Shown piece by piece: positions 17,728-26,010 of a stretch of 64,000 nt of DNA. Position 1 is the first letter of the stretch. The number at the start of each line of letters is the position of its first letter. Location: positions 186,001 to 250,000 of the forward strand of contig NZ_OU912926.1 in assembly GCF_918378365.1 (NCBI RefSeq). Reading direction: 5' to 3'. Source of the DNA: Candidatus Nitrotoga arctica. GTDB taxonomy: Bacteria; Pseudomonadota; Gammaproteobacteria; Burkholderiales; Gallionellaceae. Below the pieces are notes generated by a model. It saw nothing but the letters and a program-made list of their open reading frames with translations, was not told the origin of the DNA and made no database searches. A program made the translations under genes and the position numbers.

Positions 17728-20700
17728 ATGATGGAAATCAAGAACAACATAGGCAGGCGCAGCTTTTTAAAGCTGTCTGCCACCGCCGGACTCGCTGTAA
17801 TGGCCAATAACGCCTTTGCAGCATCACCATTTCTGAAGCCGTATGTCGTTGACAACCCTCTGAAGTCCTACCCGAATAGAGACTGGGAGAAGGTTTACCG
17901 GGACATGTTCCATGTTGACAGCGAATTTATATTTCTGTGTGCGCCGAATGACACGCACAACTGCCTGCTTAAGGCCCACGTAAAGAATGACGTGGTCATC
18001 CGCATCTCGCCGTCCTACGGCTACGGAGATGCCGAAGATATGGATGGAAACCGTTCCAGTCACCGCTGGGAGCCGCGGATCTGTAACAAGGGCATGGTCA
18101 TGAACAGAAAGGCCTATTCTGACAGACGGCCCAAAGGCGCGATGGTCAGAACCGGCTTCAAGGCTTGGGCAGAAGCGGGTTATCCGCGGACGGGCGCAAA
18201 CGGCTTCCCGGATCAAAAATATCTGCAACGCGGCAAAGAACCCTTCATCAAACTGCCCTGGACCGAGGCTTACGCATTGGCAGCAGGCGCATTGGAGAAC
18301 ATTGCCCGGACCTATTCCGGTGACAAAGGTGCTGCGTTACTGACGCGCCAAGGCTATGACCCCGAGATGATTGCGTCGATGCACGGCTGCGGCTGTAAGA
18401 CCATGAAATTCCGGGCCGGGATGGCCGCCTTGGGCGTGTTAAGAATCTATTCGCTCAAGCGGTTTTCACAAGGATTGGCGCTATTGGACGCCTATGTCAG
18501 AAATATCGGACCCGACGAAGCGAGTGGCGCCAAAGTATTGGACAGCTATTCCTGGCACACCGATCTGGCGCCCGGATGTCCGATGGTGACCGGTCACCAG
18601 ATGCTGGATTACGAGTTCATGGTCTATGAGCACGCCAAGCTGATTGTCTTCTGGGGAAACAACTTCGTCTGTACCAAGATGCCTGACCTTCATTGGGTCA
18701 GCGAGTCGCGGCTCAAAGGCTGTCATATCGTCGACATCTCCATTGATTACCACGCGACCTCGAACAAGGCGGATGACGTCATTATTCTTCGGCCCGGTAC
18801 CGATCCGGCGCTGGGTCTGGGGGTGTGCCATCTGCTCATCAAGAATAATCAGTATGACGAGAATTATCTGAGAGCCAATACGGACATGCCGCTGTTGATC
18901 AGAACGGATAACTGGAAAAACCTGAAGGCTTCGGACATTATCGCGGACTACAAGCTGGCGGACCTGACGCACCATCTTAAGGTGATGAAGCCCGGTGAAA
19001 GTCCGACGATGCCGCCGGCGTTCCAAGCCACGGCCTTTGTTTCGGAAGAAATCCGCAAGTTCTGGGGCGACAATGTAGTCTGGGATAGAAAGACCAACAA
19101 AGCCGTACCGCTGACCCGGGATGAATGCGGCGCGCGCTATGCGGCGAAGGGCGTCGACTCGGCCTTGACCGGCGATTATGAAGTGACCCTGGTCGACGGC
19201 AAGAAGATCAAGGTTACGACGGTATTCCAGTTGCACAAAGAATACCTGGAGGAATACACGGCCGAGAACACCTCGATCATGACCGGCGTTCCAATGGAAG
19301 CCATCGTTGACCTGGCCAACCTGTTCCACAAGCACAGAGGGCAAGGCATTATCAGCACCGGTGCGGGAACCAATCACTACTTCAATTCGACCCTGAAGGA
19401 TCGTGGCTTCATGTTGTTATCGGCCCTGAGCGATAACGTTGGCCATATTGGCGGATGTACGTTTGGTAACTACGTGGGTAACTACCGGCAGTCCGTCTTT
19501 GGCGGGTTTGGTCAGTACCTTCTGGAAGATCCGTTCAATCCTGAACTGGATGGCCGTAAGATGGTCACCAAAATGGCTCACTATACCGATGACGAATCTG
19601 CCCATTACTACAACTATGGCGATCGGCCCTTAAGGAACGGAACCCGGTTGCTGACGGATCCTGGCCATATGCCGGCACCGACCAAGGTTCTGTGGCAAGC
19701 GAACTCCAACTCCTCACTGGGCAATGCCAAAGGTCACTACGACATGGTCGTCAATACCCTGCCGAGATGGGAAGCGATATTTTACAGTGACTGGAACTGG
19801 ACTGCCTCTTGTGAATATTCCGACATCGTCTGGGGTGTGGACTCGTGGTTGGAAAACAAGCATACCGACATGGCCTGCTCCTGCTCCAACCCGTTCCTGA
19901 CCGTTTCCCCGATCACCCCGCTGAGGCGGTTCCAGGATACCGTAGGCGATGCCGAAGTGCCTGCCGGAATCTTCAGAGCCTTTACCGCGCTGACCGGTGA
20001 TCAACGGTTTGCCGACTACTTCAAGTTTGTGGGCACCAACCCTGCCGGCAATCCGGCGGATCGGGATTCCGAAGTTTATGGTCAACGGGTTCTCAACGCC
20101 GGCTCCGCCACCCGCGGGATGGTTTTTGCTGAGATCCGGGAAAAAGCCAAGCGAGGCGTTCCGACCATCTTCATGGCCAGAACCTATCCGAGAATCAGCG
20201 GCTGGGAACAAACGGCTGAAGGCGGCGGCTTGCCTTGGTACACCAAGAGCGGTCGGTTGGAATTTTACATGGATGACCCGCGGTTGATTGATGGCGGCGA
20301 GAATCTCACCGTCTATCGCACCCCGATTGATTCAAGCCACTACGAGCCGAATGTCATCGTCGGTAACAGCCGCGCGTTTGCATTGATGGAAACCCCCGAG
20401 ATGCGTGGTCTGGAAAGAATGGGCAACAGCCTTAAAATTGCCGAAAACCGGCAAGGGCGGAACGTCATCCTGACGACCAAAGAACTGATGGCGACCACCC
20501 ATCCGCTGCGGCCGCACGGCTATGAGTTCTGCTTCAATTCGCCCAAGTACCGGCACGGCGCTCACACCACCCCGATTGATACGGACTTGATGACCCTGTG
20601 GTGGGGACCGTTTGGCGACATCTACCGTCATGACAAGCGTCAACCGTCCGTGGGTGAAGGATTCGTGGACGTTAACCCGCTCGACGCCAAGCGCTTCGGT

Positions 20701-21237
20701 ATCGATGAAGGCGACTATATCTGGGTGGATGCGGATCCCGGCGACCGTCCTTACAAAGGCTGGAAAGAAGGTACACCGGAATACGCCCTGGCCCGGTTCA
20801 TGGTCAGATGCAGATACTTCCCCGGTATGTCGCAAGGCTCCATGCGGATGTATTACAACGCCTATGCCGCCACGTATGGCAGTATGGAAGGTGCGCGGAC
20901 CCGGGCGGATGGATTGGCGAAGAGCCCAAGGACCAACTATCAAGCCATGTTCCGCTCCGGAAACCATCAAAGCTGCACCCGCGCGTGGATCAACCCGACC
21001 AATACCACGGATACCGTGGCCAACAAGAAGGTCTTTGGACAGGAAATTATTATCGGGATGCAGAATGACGTCCACTGCGCCAATGGTTCTCCCAAGGAAT
21101 CGTATGTGAAGATCGAGCTGGCTGAAAAAGGCGGCGTCAACGGGGGTGTTTGGCATATTGCCGCTAAAGGCTACCGGCCGACCTATGAGAGCCTTCAAAT
21201 GAAGACTTATCTCCAGGGCGGGTTTACAAGCAGATAA
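17728..21237 (+). CDS. nxrA: nitrite oxidoreductase alpha subunit NxrA
   Basis: The 1169-residue protein is a Mo-bis-MGD enzyme of the type II DMSO reductase family and should oxidise nitrite to nitrate in the periplasm. A Tat signal (GRRSFLK, hydrophobic stretch, AFA) covers about residues 1-31. The Fe-S (FS0) segment reads Cys71-x3-Asp75-x3-Cys79 with Cys119 (RICNKGM); Asp where NarG has Cys is notable. SWHTDLAPG places the likely Mo ligand at Asp279, aligned with NarG DLPP. The length suits periplasmic NXR (about 1150) rather than selenate, chlorate or ethylbenzene enzymes (about 900-980). NarG is similar in size but lacks a full Tat signal. AGGGG precedes the double ATG. Arg codons AGA and CGG are common, unlike the neighbours. 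A reversed role (nitrate reduction) cannot be excluded from sequence. Confidence 0.92.
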   Translation: MMEIKNNIGRRSFLKLSATAGLAVMANNAFAASPFLKPYVVDNPLKSYPNRDWEKVYRDMFHVDSEFIFLCAPNDTHNCLLKAHVKNDVVIRISPSYGYGDAEDMDGNRSSHRWEPRICNKGMVMNRKAYSDRRPKGAMVRTGFKAWAEAGYPRTGANGFPDQKYLQRGKEPFIKLPWTEAYALAAGALENIARTYSGDKGAALLTRQGYDPEMIASMHGCGCKTMKFRAGMAALGVLRIYSLKRFSQGLALLDAYVRNIGPDEASGAKVLDSYSWHTDLAPGCPMVTGHQMLDYEFMVYEHAKLIVFWGNNFVCTKMPDLHWVSESRLKGCHIVDISIDYHATSNKADDVIILRPGTDPALGLGVCHLLIKNNQYDENYLRANTDMPLLIRTDNWKNLKASDIIADYKLADLTHHLKVMKPGESPTMPPAFQATAFVSEEIRKFWGDNVVWDRKTNKAVPLTRDECGARYAAKGVDSALTGDYEVTLVDGKKIKVTTVFQLHKEYLEEYTAENTSIMTGVPMEAIVDLANLFHKHRGQGIISTGAGTNHYFNSTLKDRGFMLLSALSDNVGHIGGCTFGNYVGNYRQSVFGGFGQYLLEDPFNPELDGRKMVTKMAHYTDDESAHYYNYGDRPLRNGTRLLTDPGHMPAPTKVLWQANSNSSLGNAKGHYDMVVNTLPRWEAIFYSDWNWTASCEYSDIVWGVDSWLENKHTDMACSCSNPFLTVSPITPLRRFQDTVGDAEVPAGIFRAFTALTGDQRFADYFKFVGTNPAGNPADRDSEVYGQRVLNAGSATRGMVFAEIREKAKRGVPTIFMARTYPRISGWEQTAEGGGLPWYTKSGRLEFYMDDPRLIDGGENLTVYRTPIDSSHYEPNVIVGNSRAFALMETPEMRGLERMGNSLKIAENRQGRNVILTTKELMATTHPLRPHGYEFCFNSPKYRHGAHTTPIDTDLMTLWWGPFGDIYRHDKRQPSVGEGFVDVNPLDAKRFGIDEGDYIWVDADPGDRPYKGWKEGTPEYALARFMVRCRYFPGMSQGSMRMYYNAYAATYGSMEGARTRADGLAKSPRTNYQAMFRSGNHQSCTRAWINPTNTTDTVANKKVFGQEIIIGMQNDVHCANGSPKESYVKIELAEKGGVNGGVWHIAAKGYRPTYESLQMKTYLQGGFTSR

Positions 21238-21273
21238 TTACGCCTCCAGGGCGGTTTTATCAGCAGATAATGA
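21211..21273 (+). repeat. 33-bp tandem duplication across the nxrA stop codon
   Basis: Two copies start at 21211 and 21244 (CTCCAGGGCGG...), matching at 26 of 30 positions. The period of 33 bp keeps the frame: copy one encodes LQGGFTSR and the nxrA stop TAA, copy two encodes LQGGFISR and TAA-TGA in the 3' untranslated region. Either the gene end was duplicated after its stop, or a longer C-terminus was shortened by a new stop. Confidence 0.85.
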
Positions 21274-21285
21274 CGGGTGTGCAGC

Positions 21286-21308
21286 CGCCGCCCTGAAGCA
21301 GGGCGGCG
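21286..21308 (+). other. strong hairpin between nxrA and nxrB
   Basis: CGCCGCCCTG, a 3-nt loop (AAG) and CAGGGCGGCG form a perfect 10-bp stem. The following TTCTTGAAA is not a T-tract, so full termination is unlikely. It could stabilise or separate the nxrA and nxrB parts of the mRNA and set their ratio. It shares GGGCGGCGTT with the terminator after nxrC. Confidence 0.7.
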
Positions 21309-21349
21309 TTCTTGAAATTGTGAAATAATTTTGTAAATGGAGATCTACA

Positions 21350-22507
21350 ATGGCAAAAGTTAGAAATTGGCAACTGGGCAGGGAAATGGATTACCCCTAC
21401 GAAGAAAACAGGCCAGGTCGGCAAGTATCCATGTTATTCGACTTGAATAAATGTATCGCCTGTCAGTCTTGTACCATGGCGTGCAAAACGACCTGGACGG
21501 CTGGTAAAGGCCAGGAAACGATATTCTGGAATAACGTGGAATCGAAGCCTTATGGATTCTATCCGCTTGCTTGGGATGTGAAGGTTTTGGCCCTCCTGGG
21601 AGAACAGGCGCAACCCTGGTCAGGCAACAAATACAACGGCACGACGATCTTTGAAGACCTGGGCATGAATCAACGGATCAAGGGTTATCTGCCCGATGAA
21701 ATGGACTATGCGCATCCGAACCTTGGGGAAGATGAGTGCCTTAAAATCCTGGATGGTGAAGGGGATTATATCAAGGGTCCGACGCATAAGAACTGGGGTT
21801 TCTTCTTCCCGCGGATATGTAACCACTGTACCTTCCCCGGTTGTTTGGCAGCGTGCCCGAGAAAGGCGATCTACAAGCGGCAAGAAGATGGGATCGTTTT
21901 GATTGATGCGTCCCGCTGCAGAGGATACAGAGAATGCGTTGCAGCTTGTCCTTACAAAAAGTCGTTCTACAATGACACCACACGGACCGGTGAAAAGTGC
22001 ATATCGTGCTATCCGAAAGTAGAGGCTGGGTTGATGACGCAATGCGTTACTCAATGCATCGGAAAGATCCGTCTCTTTGGTTTCAAGTCAGCCGATTACG
22101 ATAAGATCACCAGCAAGCAAGTCCGGGAAAACAACCCGATCGATTTCCTGGTGCACGTGAGGAAGATTGCACTGCCGATCTATCCCCAGTTCGGTACCGA
22201 GCCAAACAACATGTACTTGCCGCCTGTCCATGTTAACCCTGATTTCCTGGCCCAAGTATTTGGCCCCGGCGTTGAGAACTCCATCAAGCAATACCGGAAT
22301 GCTGGCAAGGACAAGGAGCTTCTAGCCGCGTTGTTACTCTTTGGAACGACCGAACGGATCTGCGACACGTTCAAGCTTGAGGGTAATGAGACGGTTGGTT
22401 ATGATCCACAAGGAAAAGAGATTATCCGGGTTCCCTTGACTGAACCTGTTTATATCAGGCAGGTCAAGAACTTGAAGACCGGCGCATTTCTTACCAATAA
22501 CTCATAA
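21350..22507 (+). CDS. nxrB: nitrite oxidoreductase beta subunit NxrB
   Basis: NxrB is the four-cluster Fe-S subunit that carries electrons from NxrA to NxrC. Cysteine groups are visible at 35-45 (CIACQSCTMACK), 157-169 (CNHCTFPGCLAACP), 190-200 (CRGYRECVAACPYKK) and 217-236 (CISCYP ... QCVTQCIGK), the NarH/NxrB pattern. It begins MAKVRNWQLGREMDYPYEE, typical of periplasmic-clade NxrB, and has no signal peptide. It would therefore be exported with NxrA through Tat. The 385 residues are near the family length (about 410-430), slightly short. The gene starts 112 bp after nxrA, with AATGGAGATCTACA as ribosome binding region. Confidence 0.93.
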   Translation: MAKVRNWQLGREMDYPYEENRPGRQVSMLFDLNKCIACQSCTMACKTTWTAGKGQETIFWNNVESKPYGFYPLAWDVKVLALLGEQAQPWSGNKYNGTTIFEDLGMNQRIKGYLPDEMDYAHPNLGEDECLKILDGEGDYIKGPTHKNWGFFFPRICNHCTFPGCLAACPRKAIYKRQEDGIVLIDASRCRGYRECVAACPYKKSFYNDTTRTGEKCISCYPKVEAGLMTQCVTQCIGKIRLFGFKSADYDKITSKQVRENNPIDFLVHVRKIALPIYPQFGTEPNNMYLPPVHVNPDFLAQVFGPGVENSIKQYRNAGKDKELLAALLLFGTTERICDTFKLEGNETVGYDPQGKEIIRVPLTEPVYIRQVKNLKTGAFLTNNS

Positions 22508-22514
22508 GGGGCGG

Positions 22515-23636
22515 ATGATGAAAAAACTATTAATAGCCGCGTCACTTCTGATGATCCCGGTTGCGACTCCTGCTTTTGGGAGTGATGCTGCGCACGGGCC
22601 AGCGCACGATTTGGCGATTCCAATTATTGCGGTTGATAATCCTGGCCAGTATGGGGGCCACGCGTTTCATGGTTCCTTCAAAAGGCTCCCACCCGTTCGT
22701 CTGGATGGGGGGGAAACGTATAATGAGGGCGTCATCAAGTCCAAAGCAGTCAAGGGAGAAATCCCGATGGACCCGTTGAACCGGACCTGGCATCAGGAAG
22801 ATCCAGTCAGGGAAACCTCTTATAATCAGTACAATCAGAGCTGGGAGCACGCCCCGGCCACGATCTGGAGTGATGCTTCGGCCACTGAAGTTCCCATGGG
22901 GCCGCAGAACCTGGTGATGCCGGGTTTGGTCGTGGCTTCCGTGCCGCTGGTGAAGATCAAGTCTATCCATAATGACAAGGATATTGCCTTCTTGTTAACG
23001 TGGTATGACTCAACCAAGTCTGAAACAGAAGTAATGGAAGACAAGTTCTCTGATGCGATCGCCATTATGTTCCCGGTGAATGCGGGATCGGAGCCCTCCT
23101 TCATGATGGGTGACGAAGAGAATCCTGTTCACATTGTTTACTGGAAGGCCGCCTGGGAAAGAGATATCGAGTTTGGATATCAAGACGTCAGAGATGCTTA
23201 CCCCAATTACAACTATGATATGTATCCGGAAGTGATCCCGGCAATTGGTCAAACAATTGATACCCCTATCAGACGTTATAATGAAGGTCAAAGGCAATAT
23301 TTGGCGGCCTTTAAGCTCAGAAATCTCAGCAGAGTTGACCCTGAGAGGTTAACACCGGTGGAAGAGCTTAATGCTGTTGGCTTCGGAACATTGACGCGGC
23401 AGGCCACCAATAATGCAACCGGCAATGGCGTCAGACGGTTTGGCTACTGGTCGGTTGTCATCAAACGTCCTTTAAACTCCGGTGATGTTCAGGACTCCGT
23501 GCTTAAGCCTGGATCCAAGACCATGATGGCGATCGCTGCCTGGGATGGCAAAAATCACAATAATGGCGCTGGCGGCAACAGGGGGCCACGCAAGAACTAT
23601 TCAAACGGAGGCTGGATACCGCTTGAAATTGAATAG
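22515..23636 (+). CDS. nxrC: nitrite oxidoreductase gamma subunit NxrC (heme b type)
   Basis: The 373-residue protein has a Sec signal (KKLLIAASLLMIPVATPAFG) and an ethylbenzene-dehydrogenase-related gamma-subunit domain, as in EbdC, DdhC and SerC. These bind heme b through Met and Lys. SFMMGDEENPVHIVYWKAAW (about 195-214; Met197/198, Lys211) is the likely heme region, but I cannot fix the ligands. No C-terminal or internal membrane span is seen, so the complex may be soluble in the periplasm. It follows nxrB by 7 bp with AGGGGCGG as ribosome binding site. A strong terminator comes right after it. It would pass electrons to a c-type cytochrome. Confidence 0.88.
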   Translation: MMKKLLIAASLLMIPVATPAFGSDAAHGPAHDLAIPIIAVDNPGQYGGHAFHGSFKRLPPVRLDGGETYNEGVIKSKAVKGEIPMDPLNRTWHQEDPVRETSYNQYNQSWEHAPATIWSDASATEVPMGPQNLVMPGLVVASVPLVKIKSIHNDKDIAFLLTWYDSTKSETEVMEDKFSDAIAIMFPVNAGSEPSFMMGDEENPVHIVYWKAAWERDIEFGYQDVRDAYPNYNYDMYPEVIPAIGQTIDTPIRRYNEGQRQYLAAFKLRNLSRVDPERLTPVEELNAVGFGTLTRQATNNATGNGVRRFGYWSVVIKRPLNSGDVQDSVLKPGSKTMMAIAAWDGKNHNNGAGGNRGPRKNYSNGGWIPLEIE

Positions 23637-23657
23637 TCGTAATTGATTGACATGAGG

Positions 23658-23690
23658 GGGGCGGCGTTAAAACGCCGCCCCACTTTTTAT
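23658..23690 (+). terminator. rho-independent terminator after nxrC
   Basis: GGGGCGGCG and CGCCGCCCC (23658-23681, loop TTAAAA or smaller) form a very stable stem, followed by CACTTTTTATTT. The chaperone's Shine-Dalgarno (AAGGGGAT) starts just after the T-tract, with its ATG at 23704. Read-through would give low chaperone expression from the nxrABC promoter. Confidence 0.9.
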
Positions 23691-23703
23691 TTAAGGGGAT
23701 AGA

Positions 23704-24444
23704 ATGTTAACGACGAAATCGGAAACAGAGTTGGCCCTCGCGAGGGCAGATGTTTACAGGTTTTTATCAATGGCCTTTGTCTATCCAGACAAAGATAGAC
23801 TCGCCACGTTGCACGAACTTGCCTCCGATATGGATAGTTCAATCAGCCTGCTTCCTTATGATATGAAGGAAGAGTACCAGGCCTTTACCAGTCTGATCGA
23901 GACCGTCGACGTGACCGCGCTCCAGCCGGATTTTACCGAGATGTTTTTAACCCGTATGTTTTGCCCGTCGAGTGAAACCACCTATGGGAAAAACAGTTTC
24001 AACCAGCCGAATATTCTGGGCGACATCAGTGGCTTCTATAAAGCCTTTGGCTTTGTCATGAAAGACGATGCCGGGGTTTCATTTGATCAGATAACCGTCG
24101 AGCTTGAGTTCATGAGCTTTCTGGAATTAAAGATCGCCTATGCCCTGGATCAGGCGATGGAAGAGAATATCGATATCTGCCTGTCGGCGGAAAGAAGGTT
24201 CCTTGAGCAGCATATCGGGAAATGGACGGGCGTGTTCGGTGAAAATCTGGCGGCGAGAGCGAATGAAGCCTATTACCGAAACCTGGGCCTGTTGTTATCA
24301 AAATTCATGGGGTCGGAACTTAAATTCTTTGGCATTGAAGTGGACAGCAGAATAAAAGAATTGCCCAAATCGGATTATGAGGGGCCGGTGGATTGTCCTC
24401 AACAGACCGGCACCGAAATGGATGAACCTTTGCCTCTTCATTAG
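23704..24444 (+). CDS. TorD/NarJ-type chaperone for NXR assembly
   Basis: The 246-residue, all-helical protein is of the TorD/DmsD/NarJ group, which hold molybdoenzyme alpha subunits until cofactor insertion and guard the Tat signal. Seen here are ALARADVYRFLSMAFVYPDKDRL at the start, PDFTEMFL, the PSSETTYGKNSFNQPNILGDISGFY block typical of chaperones of type II DMSO reductases, and VELEFMSFLELKIAYAL. Its place after nxrABC points to NxrA as client. No signal peptide is present. Transcription probably comes in part by read-through of the terminator just upstream. Confidence 0.88.
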   Translation: MLTTKSETELALARADVYRFLSMAFVYPDKDRLATLHELASDMDSSISLLPYDMKEEYQAFTSLIETVDVTALQPDFTEMFLTRMFCPSSETTYGKNSFNQPNILGDISGFYKAFGFVMKDDAGVSFDQITVELEFMSFLELKIAYALDQAMEENIDICLSAERRFLEQHIGKWTGVFGENLAARANEAYYRNLGLLLSKFMGSELKFFGIEVDSRIKELPKSDYEGPVDCPQQTGTEMDEPLPLH

Positions 24445-24457
24445 AGGAGTGTTATTC

Positions 24458-24523
24458 GTGTCATTTAAATTGTGTATAGTAGTAGGGTGCTCAGTTGTAT
24501 GTCGTGCTTATGTCATTTTGTAG
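24458..24523 (+). CDS. possible 21-residue hydrophobic micro-ORF
   Basis: A GTG at 24458 lies 7 bp after GAGGAGT and opens 21 codons starting MSFKLCIVVGCSVVC, ending in TAG. The AGGAGT-x-TTATTC spacing repeats that of the ATG at 24581. It is Cys- and Val-rich and could insert in a membrane. The length is too short to exclude chance. It may be a leader of the next gene. Confidence 0.22.
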   Translation: MSFKLCIVVGCSVVCRAYVIL

Positions 24524-24580
24524 ATCTTTTTTTGAAAAAAATGTATCGTACTGTCCGATCGCTGAATTAAGGAGTTATTC

Positions 24581-24790
24581 ATGGACAATGGCAATGTGAT
24601 GGGAAGGCGCAAATTCTTTAGCAGATTTTTTCCTGCTCTTACAGAAACGATCGTTGAAAAAACTAAAGACGAGACAAAAATATCGACCAATTCGAGCGTT
24701 ATCAGACAAACGCCTACCCTCGATAAGATCGAAGTGGCGGAGGGAGTCCAGGAGGATGTCGGAAGAAAGTACCCTTGGGTCGGGATGTGA
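24581..24790 (+). CDS. 69-residue unknown protein with twin-Arg start
   Basis: A strong ribosome binding site (AAGGAGTTATTC) precedes the ATG, so this is likely a real gene. The protein starts MDNGNVMGRRKFFSRFFPAL; the GRRKFF looks like a Tat twin-arginine motif, but no hydrophobic core follows. Instead the chain is polar (VEKTKDETK), ending EDVGRKYPWVGM. I recognise no family. Its place between the NXR chaperone and the Mrp-type ATPase suggests an assembly role, for example binding the same chaperone that reads NxrA's Tat signal. That is only inference. Confidence 0.6.
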   Translation: MDNGNVMGRRKFFSRFFPALTETIVEKTKDETKISTNSSVIRQTPTLDKIEVAEGVQEDVGRKYPWVGM

Positions 24791-24817
24791 CCTCATTTAT
24801 GGATATGAAGGGGTCGC

Positions 24818-24883
24818 ATGCTGAGAAAGCTACATATAATAAAGTCAAAATGGGTTGTCAACCTTGAGCAATGTGTTGGCTAA
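24818..24883 (+). pseudogene. possible N-terminal fossil of a 4Fe-4S protein
   Basis: An ATG with a good ribosome binding site (GAAGGGGTCGC) opens 21 codons and then stops. The end reads KWVVNLEQCVG followed at once by TAA. VVNLEQCVG-C is how many ferredoxin-type subunits begin their first CxxCxxC cluster, so the stop falls exactly inside the motif. It may be the stump of a deleted Fe-S gene. Nothing similar continues downstream in any frame I read. The alternative is a chance peptide. Confidence 0.35.
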
Positions 24884-24935
24884 GATGATTATTGAAATAA
24901 TTGTTTAGTCATTAAATAACCAGAGAGCGATTGAA

Positions 24936-24956
24936 GATGGGGTGATCAACCCCATC
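24936..24956. other. hairpin upstream of the Mrp-type gene
   Basis: GATGGGGT, 5 nt, ACCCCATC form a perfect 8-bp stem 36 bp before the ATG at 24992. It is followed by AT-rich DNA but no T-run. It could be a weak terminator or attenuator. No clear Shine-Dalgarno stands before that ATG (ATCACGAGAATGTTTAA). Confidence 0.5.
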
Positions 24957-24991
24957 ATGAAGATAATTATTTATATCACGAGAATGTTTAA

Positions 24992-26008
24992 ATGACGAAA
25001 ACTATTGAAATAAAGAACATGAGAGACACCCGGACGGTGGCTGCGCCAGCGAAGGACTGCGGATATTTTCATGGCTGTCAAACATGTGACGAAAATGATA
25101 CGTGTAAGCTGGACCGTGCTGCTCATAAAAAATGGTTGATTAATAAGCGGATGGCGGATATCAAGTACAAAGTTCTTGTCGGTAGTAACAAGGGCGGCGT
25201 GGGCAAAAGTACCACCACGGTTAACCTCGCCTGTGCCTTGGAAAAACTGGGTTACAAGGTTGGCTTGGCGGATGCCGACCTTCATGGGCCAAATATTCCA
25301 AAGATGCTTGGGATTGAGAATGTAAGACTTCGCGGGGATAAAGACGGCATCGCCCCGCACATCATGCCTGCGGGGTTAAAGGTTGCGTCTTTGGGTTTGT
25401 TGATAGAAGACCAGAACGAGCCAGTTGTCTGGAGAGATGCAGTAAAGTACGAATTTATCATTGAACTCCTTGGGAATATTACCTGGGGGAAGCTCGACTT
25501 CTTGATAATAGATCTACCACCCGGCACGGGGAATGAACATATTACGATCATGGATTTTATTCCCAATCTGGATGGGGTTGTTGTTGTAAGCACTCCGCAG
25601 GATGTTGCGCTTCTTGACGCAAGGAAAATGATCTCTTTTGTAAAAGAAAGAAATACACCCATTATCGGAATTGTTGAGAACATGAGCGGTTTGATCTGTC
25701 CACACTGCAGTGGTGAGATTGACGTATTCAAGAAGGGCGGAGGAGAACGGGTCGCGAGTGAACTGGGCGTGCCATTTATTGGCGCGATCCCGCTCGATAG
25801 CGAGATAACCATTTGTGCGGATAAAGGAGTCCCCGTTGTGCAGGCTTATCCAGAATCTCCTTCAACCAAGGCATTTATGGCGGTTGCCGAAAGATGCGCG
25901 ATATTTTTAGGCGCTCATCCAGAACAGGAGAGCGGCGGCGGGGCTGCGCAGTTTAGAGAGGTTGCGAATGTAACCGCAGGTGCTACAGTTCAAACAATAG
26001 TGAGTTAA
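24992..26008 (+). CDS. Mrp/NBP35-type Fe-S cluster carrier ATPase
   Basis: The 338-residue P-loop ATPase shows the deviant Walker A of the Mrp/ApbC/NBP35 group (VGSNKGGVGKSTTTVNLA, about 64-81), LADADLHGPNIPKMLG, IIDLPPGTGNEH and the CxxC metal site ICPHC. Its N-terminus has four extra Cys (CGYFHGCQTC ... DTC, about 23-37), resembling the N-terminal cluster site of eukaryotic NBP35 more than typical bacterial Mrp. Such proteins hold and hand over 4Fe-4S clusters. In this setting NxrA and NxrB, with five clusters in all, are the likely recipients. This is an inference from position. Arg codon usage resembles the nxr genes. Confidence 0.83.
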   Translation: MTKTIEIKNMRDTRTVAAPAKDCGYFHGCQTCDENDTCKLDRAAHKKWLINKRMADIKYKVLVGSNKGGVGKSTTTVNLACALEKLGYKVGLADADLHGPNIPKMLGIENVRLRGDKDGIAPHIMPAGLKVASLGLLIEDQNEPVVWRDAVKYEFIIELLGNITWGKLDFLIIDLPPGTGNEHITIMDFIPNLDGVVVVSTPQDVALLDARKMISFVKERNTPIIGIVENMSGLICPHCSGEIDVFKKGGGERVASELGVPFIGAIPLDSEITICADKGVPVVQAYPESPSTKAFMAVAERCAIFLGAHPEQESGGGAAQFREVANVTAGATVQTIVS

Positions 26009-26010
26009 GG

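Noticed and set aside
18481..19377. Long open frames on the minus strand inside nxrA (also 20332-21198)
   Set aside because: They lie opposite a clear, motif-rich gene and are explained by its third-position GC bias; no motif or start signal supports them.
17728..22507. NxrAB read as respiratory nitrate reductase NarGH
   Set aside because: NarG is cytoplasmic and lies with narI; here NxrA has a complete Tat signal, NxrC is of the periplasmic heme-b type and narI is absent.
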